Source: Cafeteria roenbergensis
Lineage: Eukaryota; Sar; Bigyra; Bicosoecida; Cafeteriaceae
Reading direction: 5' to 3'
Assembly (NCBI GenBank): GCA_008330645.1
Contig: VLTN01000025.1
Location: forward strand, 186,001 to 250,000
Length of the DNA stretch: 64,000 bases
The position numbers and the translations under genes were made by a program. Below, one piece after another: positions 10,916-23,254 of this stretch. The notes under the pieces were generated by a model. That model searched no databases. It was not told the origin of the DNA and worked only from the letters and a program-made list of their open reading frames with translations. Positions within the stretch are counted from its first letter, which is position 1; every line of letters begins with the position of its first letter.

Positions 10916-13844
10916 TCAGCCGACGCGGGCCGACAGGCGGGTGCCGCTGACGCCGAGCCCGGACGAGCCGGTCGGGGCTGGCGCCACCAGGCGAGTGGAC
11001 GTGCGCACGCCCACGCGGTTGATGCGCCGCGCTCCGGTGGAGGCCGGCGCCGTGCCCTCGGCCCTCGCCTCGCGACGGCGGCCGCGAAGCTGCTTGGCCA
11101 CCTCTGAAAGCAGCGCCTTGTCGTCGGCGATGCCGTACACCTGGGCGGCCACGGCCAGCTTCTCGGCCTCGCGGCGCGACCGCTCGATGTCGTCATCGAT
11201 GGCGATCTGCTTGTCGAGCGCCTGCCGCAGCGCGAGGGCCTTCCGCTTCTCCTCCAGCCGCTCGGCAGCCTCCTCGCCCTCCTCCCGCCGCGCGCGCATC
11301 CGGAGCATGCGCAGCTGCTCCGCGCCCACGCGGGCCTCTGCCTCCTTGGCCGCCTCCTTCTCCGCCATCTGCCTCAGCAGGTCGGCCCGGTTGGCGGCCG
11401 CCTTCTCGCGCCGCTCCTCCTCCGCCTCCTTCTCCATCGCGGCCAGCTTAGCCATGCGGTCGGCATGCTCCTTGCGCTCACGGCGCTTCTCCGCCTTGTC
11501 GCGAGCGGCGGCCTCCTCCCGGAGCCTCTCCCCCTCCGTGTGGTACTCCGCGGGGGTGCCGAATGCCTTGGCGAAGTTCCGCCGGCGCGCCTCCTCCTGC
11601 TCCCGCATCGCCCGCGCGTAGCTGTCCATCTCCATGCGGTCGCGCTCGCGCTCCTCCCGCTCCGCCTGCTTGCGAGCGGCGTTGAAGCTCTCGTTCTCCG
11701 CAATCTGATCCTTGATGCGGCGCCGTGCCGCCTCGGCCGCGCGACGCTCCTCCTCCTTCTCGGCCTCGTCCGCGGCGATGGAAGCCTCGATTGCGGCCTT
11801 CTCCGCCGCCACTCGCTCGGCCTCCTCCTGCCGCCGCACGGCCGCCACGCGCTCCGCCGTCTTGATGCGCGCCTGCAGCTCCTCACGCGCAGCCGCCTTG
11901 GCGCGCTCCGCTGCCTCCTTCTCCCGCGCCTCCAGGTGCGCTGCCTGCTTGCCTGCGGGGTGAGCGCGGGCGCGGGCGTGGGCGTGACGGGCGGGGGGGC
12001 GGGGGGCGGGAAGGGGGGGGGTCGAAACGGCGCGGCACAGCGGAACGATCAACCAGGCGGGTGACAGAGGAGAAGGGGGGGGGCGGGGGGCGGGAAGGGG
12101 GGGGTCGAAACGGCGCGGCACAGCGGAACGATCAACCAGGCGGGTGACAGAGGAGAAGGGGGGGGGGCGGGGGGCGGGCGGCGGGGGGCGGCGGGGAGGC
12201 CATCTGTGCGCGATGCTGCCCCCATCACGCCGCACGGGCAGAGGCAGCAGCTGCTGTCTGGAACAACCGCGGCGCGCCACCGGTGCAAGCAGGGCCCGGT
12301 GCAAGCGGCGTCGCCGGCTTCTCACGGAGCATCTCCCCGAAGCGCTCGTCCTCGTCGGCGTCCAGCGCCGCCGCGAGCTTCTTCTCCTCCTCCTGCTGCT
12401 TCAGGAGCGTGCGGAACTCCTCCTGGCGCGCCTTGAGGCGCGCGGCGTCCTCCTTGGCCTTGCGCTTCATAAGCGCCTCCGTCACGATGCCCTCAACCAC
12501 CTCCGGGTTGGGGTCACGAACCACCGCGCGCTCCACGCGGCCGAGGCGCTTGCGTGTGGGCTCGTCGCCCCGCCTGTGGAGGTGCGTGCGGAGCGCACAG
12601 CGGCCGTACCGGACCACGCGAGTCTCGCCCTCGCCCTCGGAGTCCTCCTCGGACTCCACGCTGACGTGGTCGTCACCGCTCCCGGCCTCGTCGGCGCTGT
12701 CGTCGTCGCTGCTGTTGTCCGCCGCGTGGTGGCGGCCGCCGTTGCGAGCCCCGCCCTGGCCGCCAGCAGCCGACGCCCCAGCGCCCGTGCGCGGGGACCC
12801 CCGCCGGCTGCCCGCCGACCGCCGGCTGCCCGCCGACCGCCGGCTGCCCCGGCTGTCGAGCTGGCCGCGGGCAGAGCCCTTGGTCTCCTCCTCCGTCAGG
12901 AGCGCGCCCGGCGACTGCTCGGCGGCGCCCCGCCAAGGCACGCGCCCCGAGGGCGCGGCGGAGCCAGGCCTGGACGCGCCGCCTCGCCTGGCGGGGCCCC
13001 CGGCCTCGCGCCGGCGGGCGACCTCCTCGGCCATGCCGCGGGTCTTTTCCATGCGGCCGCGGGCGGTCAGGGGCGGCTGGCCGGCGCCTCCTGTGCCCGG
13101 CGGCACGAGGCCGTAGCGAAGGGCAGTGTCGCCCGCGGCGGCGAGGGCGCGGGAGCGCGACCCGTTGGCGCCCGAGGCGCCCCCGGCGCGCCACCCACTG
13201 CGCTGGGCGCCGACGTGCGGCGAGCGCAGCCGCAAGGCGCGCTTGGCGTCGGGGTGCTCCGACACCTTTGCTGCCACGCTCAGCTGCAGGCCCTTGAGCT
13301 GCGTGGCCGTGATGCGAGAGTTGGCCGCGCAAAAGGCCGCGACCTCCTCATTGACCAGGTCCCGGATGCGAGGCCTGCGCGAGGCAGCAGCACCACAGGA
13401 CAAGCGAGCGGCACGCACGGGTAGTAGCGGCACCGTGCGTGTGTGCGTGCGCGCGCGAGTGGGGGTGGGGGGGGCGGAGACACGCGCGAGCGGCGGCGGG
13501 CGCCCGGGGACGGCCACGCAGGCGAGCGCGAGCGAGCGGGCAGCAAGAAGGGGGCGGACGCTGGAAGCCCGGCAGCGGCGGGGCGCGCGAAGGGGCCGCC
13601 TCCCACCACGCACCCGGGTGCCTCAGGGGGGCGTGCGCCCTCGTGCGGACCCCGTGCCGGGCTCGAGCATCGGCGGGCCGGCGGCAACCGTCATGAGCAA
13701 CGCCTTTGCGCAGCGTCCAGCGCGGTCCCGCGGCGAGCGGGAAGGCGCTCACGTGATGGCGAACTTGCGCCGAAGGGAGTCCGCGACGGCGCGCTCCAGC
13801 TGAGCGCGCCCGGAGGGGGTCGACAAGGAGCCGCTGAGGGCCAT
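10916..13844 (-). CDS. TPH-domain (trichohyalin/plectin-homology) ciliary coiled-coil protein
   Basis: Three exons: 13844-13753, 13374-12326 and 11952-10916, 725 residues. Introns are 378 and 373 nt with donors GTGAGC and GTGAGA; both junctions keep the frame and restore a continuous helix (FGEMLR joined to KQAAHLEAREKEAAE). Residues 1-80 form a conserved-looking head with LERAVADSLRRKFAI and RIRDLVNEEVAAFC. The middle (about 110-300) is disordered, with a three-fold Gly-Ser-Arg-Arg-Ser-Ala repeat and an acidic patch. Residues about 340-670 are one long charged helix rich in Glu, Arg and Ala, with the dense Arg/Glu pattern of the TPH domain found in MNS1, CFAP53, CFAP45 and trichoplein. Those proteins sit in or on ciliary microtubules or basal bodies. 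Which member this is cannot be told from composition alone. Its start lies 224 bp from the divergent TPR/thioredoxin gene. Confidence 0.65.
11988..12186. repeat. 83-bp tandem repeat inside intron 2 of the TPH gene
   Basis: Two near-perfect copies, about 12021-12103 and 12104-12186, plus a partial G-rich copy before the first. Each unit has a unique core (starts GTCGAAACGG, contains AACGATCAACCAGG) and a G-rich arm of more than 20 G. In the gene's sense the arm is a C-rich pyrimidine tract leading towards the 3' splice site. The unit is not a multiple of three and shifts frame between copies, which supports its being intronic. Confidence 0.85.
12801..12850. repeat. 18-bp in-frame tandem repeat
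   Basis: About two and a half copies of an 18-bp unit in exon 2 of the TPH gene; they encode repeated Ser-Ala-Gly-Ser-Arg-Arg. Confidence 0.7.
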
Positions 13845-14068
13845 GGGGAACACACACACCCGTTGGTGCGATTGCGCGCCCGCCCCGGCGGGTCGCTCTG
13901 CCGAGTCAGAGGGCAGAGCCAGCGGCTCTCTCCACGGCGACGGCGGAGCTCAGAACCCTACCGTGTGCCACTGCACGTCCGCACTCCTCTGGCGGGCGAG
14001 CGCAGCCGCAAGACTTTCCCGCGCTGGAGGCATCCCGCCTGGCAGCTATTGAGCCGTTCGCTGTATCG
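13845..14068. promoter_or_regulatory. Bidirectional promoter interval
   Basis: Only 224 bp separate the start codons of the TPH gene (-) and the TPR/thioredoxin gene (+), so both promoters must lie here or overlap the first exons (inference from layout). Confidence 0.4.
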
Positions 14069-15836
14069 ATGGCGGCAAGCTCAACCGCGTCTGCGGCGCT
14101 GCTGCCCGCACGCAAGCACGCAGGTGAGCCGCCGGTGCGCCGGCGGACGCCACGCGAGCCCCATTCTCGGCGCGCTCACGAAACGAGAGTGTGGCCCACG
14201 AGGCTGAGTCCCGCGCGCCGGGAAAACGCGCTCCGTGCAGAAGGAGAATTCGGTGGCGGCGGCGCCGTTCCACACTGCCCCGCGCCCGCCCCCGCGACCG
14301 CGCTCCTGCCCGCGCCGAGCCGCAGTCGCACTGGACGAGGCCATTACATCGGATTCGCCCCGCGAAATTTCCCGGACCCTCGTGGCCTGCGGGCTGCCGA
14401 GTGCCGCGGCCGCGGCAGCCCGCGCGTCAGCTGATGCGGAAGCCGAGAGCACGACTTCCACGTCAGTCGCCGGGCTTCTCGCGGCGATCGAGGCCGGGGC
14501 AGCCGAGGTTTTCGAGTGGGCCCGCCTCGTGGACAACGGGGAGGACGCCGGGGCCGCGCCCCTCGTGCCGTGGGGGTCGCTGGGCGCGCGCTCGGCGGCA
14601 TCGTCCGCGGACAAGCTCCCTCGGCAGGTCCCGGAGCGGGAGCAGGGGGCCTTCCTGCTGCTTGCACGCGCTGCCGCGGCGTGGGCGCGCGGCCGCCTTG
14701 GCGAGTGCGCGCGCCTGGCCGAGGCCGCGGGCGCCTGCTCGCAGCAGGCGGAGCGCTGTGCGGAAACGGCGCGCTCTCGCGGGTGGCTCGACGCCGACAG
14801 TACCGAGGCGGTGCGGCACCCCGGGATGGTTGCGGCCGCACTCGCGTGGCACGCGTGGGCGCGCCTCGGCGAGCTTGGGCGTGCCCGGGACGTGGCTGCG
14901 CGAGCGGCGGCCCAGGACCCAGACGCTGCGGCCGCGCGCGTGCTGCCGCTGCTGCGAGCCGCCAAGGCTGCCGAGGCAGCCAAGGCTGAGGCCGACGCTC
15001 TGTACCGCGCGGCGGACTACGATGCGGCCAGGAAGGCCTACGAGGCGCTCGGCAGGCCCTCCGGCGACGAGGCGGGCGCGGGCGGCGAGGGCAGCGCCCC
15101 CCTGGTCCACGGTATTGCCACGGCGGTGGGCAACGCCGCCGCGGCAGCCAGCCTCGCCGGGGACCTGGCGGCTGCGGAGCGGCTTGCCCGGCGGGCGGTT
15201 TCGCTCAGCCCGTTCGACGCGCGGCCCTGGAACAAGCTGGGGGCGGCGCTCGAGCGGCAGGCGGGGCCGCGCGCGGCGTCGGCGGCAGCGGCGGCGTTCC
15301 GCGTCGCGGCCGTGCTAGCAGGCGCAGCGGGGACGCGGGCGGCCGCGGTGAGGGGAGCGCCGGCGGCGCTGGTGGAGGTTCACTCGGACGAGGAGTGGAA
15401 CCGCGCCGCCCGGAGCGCCCAGGCGCGCGGCGTGCCCGTGGTGGCCGACTTCTCTGCCTCCTGGTGCGGGCCCTGCCGGATCCTGGGGCCCGCCTTTGCG
15501 GCAGAGGCGGCCAGCGCGTGGCCGCTCGCGGCCCTCATCAAGGTGGACATCGACTCGTGCCCCGCCACCGCCAGCGCCGCCGGGGTGCAGTCTGTGCCGC
15601 ACGTGGTGGCCTACGTGAACGGCTCGGCGGCGGGCGAGGTCAAGGGGGCGGACACCGGGCGGATGAAGGAGCTGGTGGAGCGAGCCGTGCAGGCGGGTAA
15701 GGCGGCGCGGGCACAGGCGCGGGGCCACGCGGCGGGATGGCCCGTGAACGAGGACGACGGCGCGCTTCGGTGGGCGGCCGAGTCGGCGCGGGACGCAGGC
15801 CTGGAGGAGGCAGCCTTCTTCGTCCTGCCGGCCTGA
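14069..15836 (+). CDS. TPR-like protein with C-terminal thioredoxin domain
   Basis: Exon 1 is 14069-14123 (ATG, donor GTGAGC). Exon 2 ends with TGA at 15836. Its start is uncertain: the best-looking acceptor (GTGCAG, exon at 14241) is out of phase, whereas an acceptor at 14207-14208 (exon from 14209) keeps the frame but has a poor pyrimidine tract. The product is about 560 residues. The first two thirds are Ala-rich helices with helix-turn-helix pairs like TPRs (for example AAALAWHAWARLGELGRARD, and ADALYRAADYDAARKAYEAL). The last third is a thioredoxin fold: PVVADFSASWCGPCRILGP with the intact WCGPC redox pair, IKVDIDSCPATASAAGVQSV, and the cis-proline in SVPHVVAYVNG. TPR-thioredoxin proteins act in redox-linked chaperone or holdase work in plants and protists; the substrate here is unknown. 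No signal peptide or membrane helix was seen. Confidence 0.75.
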
Positions 15837-16171
15837 GCACCGGCCGGCGCCTTTGCGTGAAGACAGCCTGGGGCTGGGCGCAAGCGCGCGAGGGCAGGGT
15901 CTTGGGTGACGGAGAGGGGGGCGCGTTCGGCTGTTGTGTTGCCGCGCAGAGGCGGGGGGAAGCCTGGCAGGCAGAAACGAATCGACAATCCGACGCACTC
16001 GCGCTGCAGAGTGAACGACAACTCACCAAGCTGTCAGCAAGACTCAAAGCACACCGCCGACAAATCCGCATCGGGCGCTTTGGCGCGGTCGCCCGCCCGC
16101 TCCTCGGATAGACAAGCGCGCTTTCCCCCCCCCGCCCCGCGAGGGATCTAGCACCCTCCTGTACCCCCGGC
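15837..16171. other. Intergenic stretch before the TBC gene
   Basis: 335 bp between two plus-strand genes. A pyrimidine-rich patch with a C run lies at about 16126-16135, some 40 bp before the next ATG. It could be part of the core promoter or the leader. No gene seen. Confidence 0.5.
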
Positions 16172-17831
16172 ATGGCCGCCGTGCCCGGGGTGGTGCGGGC
16201 TGCCGCCTCAGTGCCAGGTGCAAGCGCGTGAGCTGGCCGGCGTCGCTGCTGCTGCCCCCCGAGACTCCCTGGGGGAGGCGCCGCCGAGGAGCAGTCCCCG
16301 CGATGGCAGCGTTGTGGCTGGCAGTTGGGCTGCGCGGCGTTGTGGCTGGCGGGGCTGCGGCGGTCAGGGAGGGCGGCGCGCACCAAGTTATGAGAACCGC
16401 GGCGCATGGTGCCTGCGCATTGTTGTCCGCGCCCCGGGTGGCGGGCGCGCCTGGGCGAGCTCGGCAGTGAGCACGCGCGCGCGATTTCATTTTTACGTCA
16501 CTGCGCTTCTTCCTGTGAGCGGCCTTGCCCTCGCTCGCAGCGCTGACGACGGCGCGCCTCCGAGCGCGGAAACAGCACCTGCCAGGGCCGCGGAGCGCGT
16601 GTCGCCGGTTGGCAGCAGCGACGACGGCGAGAGCGGCGGCGATGACGCAACTCCGCGGGAGGACGCAGCAGGGCCGGTGGCGGTCGTGCGGGAACCCGAT
16701 GCGGCAGCTGCGAGCGCAGTGGCAAGCTCGGGTTCGTCGGCCTCGCGCGCTGGGCGTGCTGCCGACGCCCCGCTGACCGCGCCCGTGATTGACGCCGACT
16801 TTGACGACGAGAGGGCACTGTCTCCCGCTCGCCGGCGGCACTTTGAGCGCTGCCTGTCCGCGGAGCGAGTGGAGGTGTCGGAGCTGCGCAGGCTGTCGTG
16901 GTCGGGCGTGCCGCACCGCTTCCGCGCCCGCACGTGGCAGCATTTGCTGGGTTACCGCCCCGCAGAGTCGTCCTCCGTCGCCTCCACCCTCGCGCGGCGC
17001 CGCGCGGAGTACCGTGAGGACTCCCGGCGCCATTTTCGCGCCAAGAGCGGCAGCGGCGTCTGGCGCACTGAGTCCGAGCAGCGTATCCTGCGGCAGGTCC
17101 TGGTCGACGTCCCCCGCACGCTGCCCTCCACCCCGCTCATCCACACCCCCGCGGTGCAGCGGGCGCTGGAGCGCCTCCTGTTCCTGTGGGCGGTGCGGCA
17201 CCCGGCCTCCGGATACGTCCAGGGCATGAACGACATCGCCGCCCCGCTCCTCCTCGTGTTCCTCGCCCACCACGCCGGCGCGGGCTGCAAGGACACCTCC
17301 GCGGTGCCCAAGGCCGCCCTGCTCGCCGCCGAGGCGGACGTGTTCCACTGCCTCACCCGCCTCCTCGACGGGCTGCAGGACCACTACACGCCGGACCAGC
17401 CCGGCATCCAGCGCGTGCTCCACCGCCTCCGCGAGCTCCTCCTCCGCATCGACCGCCCCCTGGTGGAGCACATCGAGGCCCAGGGCTTCACGCTGATGCA
17501 GCTCGTGTTCCCCTGGATCAACTGCCTGCTCCTCCGAGAGCTCCCGCTGGGGCTTGCGCTGCGCCTCTGGGACACGTACTTCGCCGAGGGCGGGGGCGAG
17601 GGCGGGGCGGGCGCCGGGGGCGACGGGTTCGAGCACTTTCACACGTACGTGTGCGCCGCCATCCTCGCCCACTTCTCGGCGGAGCTGCGCGAGCGCGAGA
17701 AGACGGACATGGTCGAGTTCGTGCAGTCCCTCCCCACGCGCTCGTGGCGGACCCGGGACCTCGAGGCGACGGTGGCGCAGGCATATATTTACAAGTCCAG
17801 CTTTGAGGGCGCGGAGGGCCACCTGGCGTGA
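16172..17831 (+). CDS. TBC1D22-like Rab GTPase-activating protein
   Basis: Two exons, 16172-16227 and 16541-17831, 448 residues; the 313-nt intron starts GTGAGC, ends GCTCGCAG and joins in phase. The N-terminal 115 residues are disordered and acidic. The TBC domain follows: VSELRRLSWSGVPHRFRART (about 128-148), then VDVPRTLPSTPLIHTPAVQR with the catalytic arginine of the IxxDxxR motif (about 207), and HPASGYVQGMNDIAAPLLLV with the catalytic glutamine of YxQ (about 244). Both catalytic fingers are present, so it should be active. The motif DGFEHFHTYVCAAILAHFS and the spacing of the C-terminal helices match TBC1D22A/B more closely than other TBC groups. A Gly/Glu-rich loop interrupts the domain around residue 368. 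Such proteins speed GTP hydrolysis by Rabs; TBC1D22 is linked to the Golgi in animals. Confidence 0.88.
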
Positions 17832-17904
17832 CCCTCGGCGGGCGGCGGCCTCAATTTGTTGCAAGGCCTCGCTTGCTGCCCGCTCGCCCCTCTCGGTGCT
17901 GAAT

Positions 17905-17939
<35 letters not shown>

Positions 17940-18339
17940 CCGCTTCTCTGGCGCCGCCAGCACCGAACGCTTGGGCGCGGCCTCTCTGCTCTGTCCTGCG
18001 TGCAACGCTGCGTGTTTGCGTGCGCGCCGGGCTGCTGCGTCGCTCCGCCGCAAACCCAACCAAGCGCGCGCGCTGGGCGTCGCGGCGGCTCGCCCGCCCC
18101 CCGCCGTGGCACCCGAGTCCCGGCGGCGCGCTGCGCTGTCGGTCGCGAGGGCGAGTTGCCGCTTCTCGGGGCGCGCTTGCGCCGAACATATTTCCAGGCA
18201 GCGCAAATATTGCGGCCACTGGCCGACAGCGAGTCTCTCAGGGAGGGGTTGAGCTGCGGCAACGGCAGGGCGGCCCGTCCGCGCGCACTCGCGGCCGCGC
18301 GCCTCGGCCTGCGGCGGACCCAGCGGGCCCAAGGCACCT
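17832..18339. other. Intergenic stretch with a 29-base C run
   Basis: 508 bp between two plus-strand genes. It contains the poly-C run listed separately, 77 bp after the TBC stop codon, and upstream sequence for the next gene. No other gene seen. Confidence 0.55.
17908..17936 (+). repeat. Poly-C run, 29 bases
   Basis: An unbroken run of C on the sense strand 77 bp beyond the TBC stop codon. It may lie in the 3' UTR or mark the 3' end. Its length may vary between reads. Confidence 0.9.
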
Positions 18340-21300
18340 ATGGCCGATCCTGGCTTCATCCGCGACGAGGCGGAGCTTGCGAGCCGCAAGCCGCCGGCGC
18401 GGCAGCTTTTTGCCGACGGCGGCCACAGGCTGATGCCATTCGCGGCGGTTGACAGCGGCCCGGAGAAGGACGAGTACGCCATGAGGGCCGACCGGCAGGA
18501 CGCGTTTGAGGATGCCACTGGCATGGCCCGCGCTCCCGACGGCTCCACGGGCCTCACGGACGGCCAGCTTGCGCGCGCCACGACGGGCGACAATCTGGAC
18601 GGCGTGTTTCCGCGCGCCGGAATGGCGCGGCCGCTGCAGCGGCACCCGAGCCCGGCCAAGAGCGCGTCCCGCCGAGACTACGGCAGCGACGACGGGCTGG
18701 AGGGGGCCGGCGGCGAGGACGAGGACGCCGGCGCTGGCGCTGATGACGACTTTGATGATGACGATGATGATGAGGAGGGGCTTGGAGCGCGCGCGGCGGG
18801 CAGCGACAGCGACGAGGCCGGCGGGGGCGACGTGCCAGTGTACCGGCCGCGACCGCTCTCCAGGGGCCGCCTGCTCGCCGCGGTGGAGGGCGGGAAGGAG
18901 GAGGACGCGGAGGAGGACGCGGACTCGGTGGCGAGGGCGCTCAACGCCGACCCGGCGGAGGGGGCGCGGTCGGAGAAGGAGAAGGAGATGTTCCAGCTCC
19001 AGGCGCAGATTCGGACCATTATGGCGAACAAGCAGGTGCTGCGGCGGCAGGCGCGCAACCTCCGGCGGGAGCAGATCGGGTTCAAGCGCGCCATCGCGAC
19101 GCTGGAGGCCGAGCGCTCGGCCATGGGGGGGCGGGACGCCGTCGTGGAGAACGACAAGACGGTGCAGCGCGGCAAGGAGATTATGACGCGGCGTATCATG
19201 AAGGCGAGGGCTGACAAGATGCGCGCCGTGGGCGACAACGCCGACATTCGCAAGGACATCGACGTCCGGCGGCGCGAGAAGGTGGCCATGCTCCGAGCGT
19301 GCTCGCGGCTGGAGGGCGACGTGCGGGCGCTGCAGGACGCCACGCGGGCGCAGCTCATCACCATCGCAGAGGCGGACGAGGAAACGCGCGCCGTCGAGAC
19401 GCAGATCGCCGGCGTGATCGAGGCCGCCCGCCGCGAGCTGCGCGACATGGAGACGGAGTGGGAGCGCCTCAGCGCCGAGGCGTCCAAGCCCGACTTCGGC
19501 TCCGGCTTGCCCAGCGCCCGCGACCGCGACCTGGATGCCCAGGTCGATCGCGAGCTAGCGGCCGCCGAGCGCGAGCTGCTGAGAGGCAAGCCCCGTCAGC
19601 GAGGCATCTTCGACGGCGGGGACCCGCTGCGCAAGCGGAAGCGCAAGGGCGCCAAGGAAGGCAAGCACGCCGAGAACGTGGCCGCCAGCGCCGCCGCCGT
19701 GATGCGCATGCGCGTCAGCACCAAGCCCTCCTGGGCGCCCCGCGGCACCGGCTCCACCACCAAGCCGGGCGGTTCCAAGAAGGCCAAGAGGCGGGGCGGC
19801 TCTGCCAGCACCACCAGGGGGACGTCGGCGGGCGGCTCCACCGTGCAGTCCGGCCGGGCTGGCTCTGCCGGTGGCGCGTCGAGAGGGGGCGACTCGGCGA
19901 CCAGCAGCGGCGGGGGCAGCTCTGCCGGCCGGCCGCAGGCGAAGACGCTGCTGCGGTCGCGGTGGAAGAACGCTGCGATGCACGCGCGGGTGGGGCAGAC
20001 GCAGTCGCGCGTGGAGCAGCTGCAGTCGGCGTTCGAGGAGCTGCAGGCGCTGGTGGGGGGCTCGACGCCGCAGGAGGCGGTGGACCTGGTCCTCGCGCGG
20101 AAGGAGGAGGTGGGGCGCCTGTACGCCCGGGTTAGCAAGCTCGGCCAGGAGGCGGACGGGATTCGGGCGGAGATTATGGAGTGCCGGCGAGCCGGCCGCT
20201 CTGACGCGGTCAAGGCCCGCGTGGAGGAGGCGGAGCGGCAGGGGCTGCTCTCCACGGTGGGGTCGTCCTTGGCAGCCGCGCAGCTGCGGCTGCGGCGGCA
20301 GGACGCGGAGCGCGTGGCGCTCGAGGCGTCTCTCACCGCTCTGAGGGACGGGCTGGTGGGCGTTCTGGAGTCGCTCGATCTGGGAAGCGTGGTCCGCGCC
20401 GCAGAGGGGGACCCCTCCGGCAAGCGCAAGGGGCAGAAGGCCGGGTCCCCCTCTCGCCAGGCCTCGACCGCGGACGTCACGGCGGCTGGAGGAGGCGGCG
20501 GAGGCGGCGGAGGCGGCGGCTTCGGCCCGAGCGGCACTCCGGGCGCCGGCACCATGAGCGGCGCCGACGGCCGCCCGCTGAGCGCCAGCTCTGCCGCGTC
20601 GGGCGCGGCCAAGAGCGAGGCGCCGCCGCTCAACGCGAGGCTGCTTGTGAGCTACTTCGCGGCGGCAGAGCAGCGGCTCTACACTCTGCTCTCAGACTAC
20701 TCGCGGCTGAGCGCCAGCTCCAAGCGGCGCGAGGCGGAGGCCAGCGCGCTCGGTCGCAGCGGCAGCGGCGCCACGGCCCAGCGTGACGTGGGGGCGCGCC
20801 GAGGGAGCTTCAGCCGCGACAGCGTGCGCCGCGGGGCCGGCGCCGGCGCCGGGCCCGGCGCGGGGGGGGCGGGAGGCGCCGGCGCCGGTGCCGGCGCTGG
20901 GAGCGGTGTGCGCATGTCGCGCGCGGAGCGGCGTCGCTCAGTGGACCTGTCCGTTGCCGACTTGCGGCGCCACCAGCTGATGCAGGCCATTCAGAACGGG
21001 GCCGAGACCCCGGCAGACTCCGTCATGCCGGGCGGCTCGCTGCTGAGCGCGGGGCAGGACGACGCTGAACTCGGCACGGCTCTGTCCAAGGACGCGCTGC
21101 GCATCGGCCCGTCGGTCGCCGCGGCTCTGCCCACCACGCTGGACTCGTTCACGAAGCAGGCCCGGGCTGCAGTGCGGAGCGCAACGGGGTCCCGCGGCGG
21201 CGGGTCCCGCGGGGGGAACAGGAGGGGCTCGGCCATGTTCCGCGGCCAGGCCGCGGGCGCGGCGCAGGCGCAGCAGGCGCCAGCGCCGGCGGTGCTGAGC

Positions 21301-21483
21301 TCGCTCCGCCACGGCTCGACTGCCCCGGTGGAGCGCTTCGGGCCGCGCGCGCAAGAGGCCTTCGAGCGGCAGAGCCAGCCCGCGGAGGCGCGCGGCCGGG
21401 CTGCGGCGCAGGCGCTGCGCGGGCCCCAAGAGGCGCGCGCGGCGGTGCCGCGGATTCACGGGATGGCGGAGCGCGCCGTGTGA
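18340..21483 (+). CDS. Coiled-coil protein, outer-dynein-arm docking-complex-like
   Basis: Single exon, 1,047 residues. Residues 1-210 are disordered with an acidic Asp/Glu block near 120-145. A first coiled coil runs from about 213 to 395, beginning KEKEMFQLQAQIRTIMANKQ and continuing with regular Arg/Glu/Leu heptads. A Lys-, Gly- and Ser-rich linker follows (about 415-545). A second coiled coil (about 547-690) holds VEQLQSAFEELQALVGGSTP and VLARKEEVGRLYARVSKLGQ. That element resembles the stretch in ODAD1, ODAD3 and CCDC63 where a short coil is followed by a conserved helix with Glu-x-x-x-x-Leu spacing. The C-terminal 330 residues are low complexity with a Gly-Ala repeat. Docking-complex proteins fix outer dynein arms to doublet microtubules. 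The assignment rests on pattern and on the ciliary neighbours; another axonemal coiled coil is possible. Confidence 0.5.
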   Translation: MADPGFIRDEAELASRKPPARQLFADGGHRLMPFAAVDSGPEKDEYAMRADRQDAFEDATGMARAPDGSTGLTDGQLARATTGDNLDGVFPRAGMARPLQRHPSPAKSASRRDYGSDDGLEGAGGEDEDAGAGADDDFDDDDDDEEGLGARAAGSDSDEAGGGDVPVYRPRPLSRGRLLAAVEGGKEEDAEEDADSVARALNADPAEGARSEKEKEMFQLQAQIRTIMANKQVLRRQARNLRREQIGFKRAIATLEAERSAMGGRDAVVENDKTVQRGKEIMTRRIMKARADKMRAVGDNADIRKDIDVRRREKVAMLRACSRLEGDVRALQDATRAQLITIAEADEETRAVETQIAGVIEAARRELRDMETEWERLSAEASKPDFGSGLPSARDRDLDAQVDRELAAAERELLRGKPRQRGIFDGGDPLRKRKRKGAKEGKHAENVAASAAAVMRMRVSTKPSWAPRGTGSTTKPGGSKKAKRRGGSASTTRGTSAGGSTVQSGRAGSAGGASRGGDSATSSGGGSSAGRPQAKTLLRSRWKNAAMHARVGQTQSRVEQLQSAFEELQALVGGSTPQEAVDLVLARKEEVGRLYARVSKLGQEADGIRAEIMECRRAGRSDAVKARVEEAERQGLLSTVGSSLAAAQLRLRRQDAERVALEASLTALRDGLVGVLESLDLGSVVRAAEGDPSGKRKGQKAGSPSRQASTADVTAAGGGGGGGGGGGFGPSGTPGAGTMSGADGRPLSASSAASGAAKSEAPPLNARLLVSYFAAAEQRLYTLLSDYSRLSASSKRREAEASALGRSGSGATAQRDVGARRGSFSRDSVRRGAGAGAGPGAGGAGGAGAGAGAGSGVRMSRAERRRSVDLSVADLRRHQLMQAIQNGAETPADSVMPGGSLLSAGQDDAELGTALSKDALRIGPSVAAALPTTLDSFTKQARAAVRSATGSRGGGSRGGNRRGSAMFRGQAAGAAQAQQAPAPAVLSSLRHGSTAPVERFGPRAQEAFERQSQPAEARGRAAAQALRGPQEARAAVPRIHGMAERAV

Positions 21484-21662
21484 GCGCCCGTGCGTGCCGG
21501 CATGCGTCCCGATAATGTGAGCCCGCTGCGCAATCAGCCAAGCCACACAAAACCAAGCCTGCAGCCGGCAGAGCTGCAACTTGCGCCAAACTCCCGATTT
21601 TCACTGACCCGCTCCAAGGGCAACGCGCGCAAGGCAGGCCGCCGCACTCGCCATAGCTCAAG

Positions 21663-23254
<1,592 letters not shown>

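Noticed and set aside
11953-12325. Coding use of the Pro-rich minus frame through the 83-bp repeat
   Set aside because: The repeat length is not a multiple of three, so copies fall in different frames, and good splice sites flank the stretch.
16044-18659. An 871-codon minus-strand frame over the TBC gene and its flanks
   Set aside because: It crosses the poly-C run and lies antisense to a well-supported TBC domain; composition is that of a shadow.
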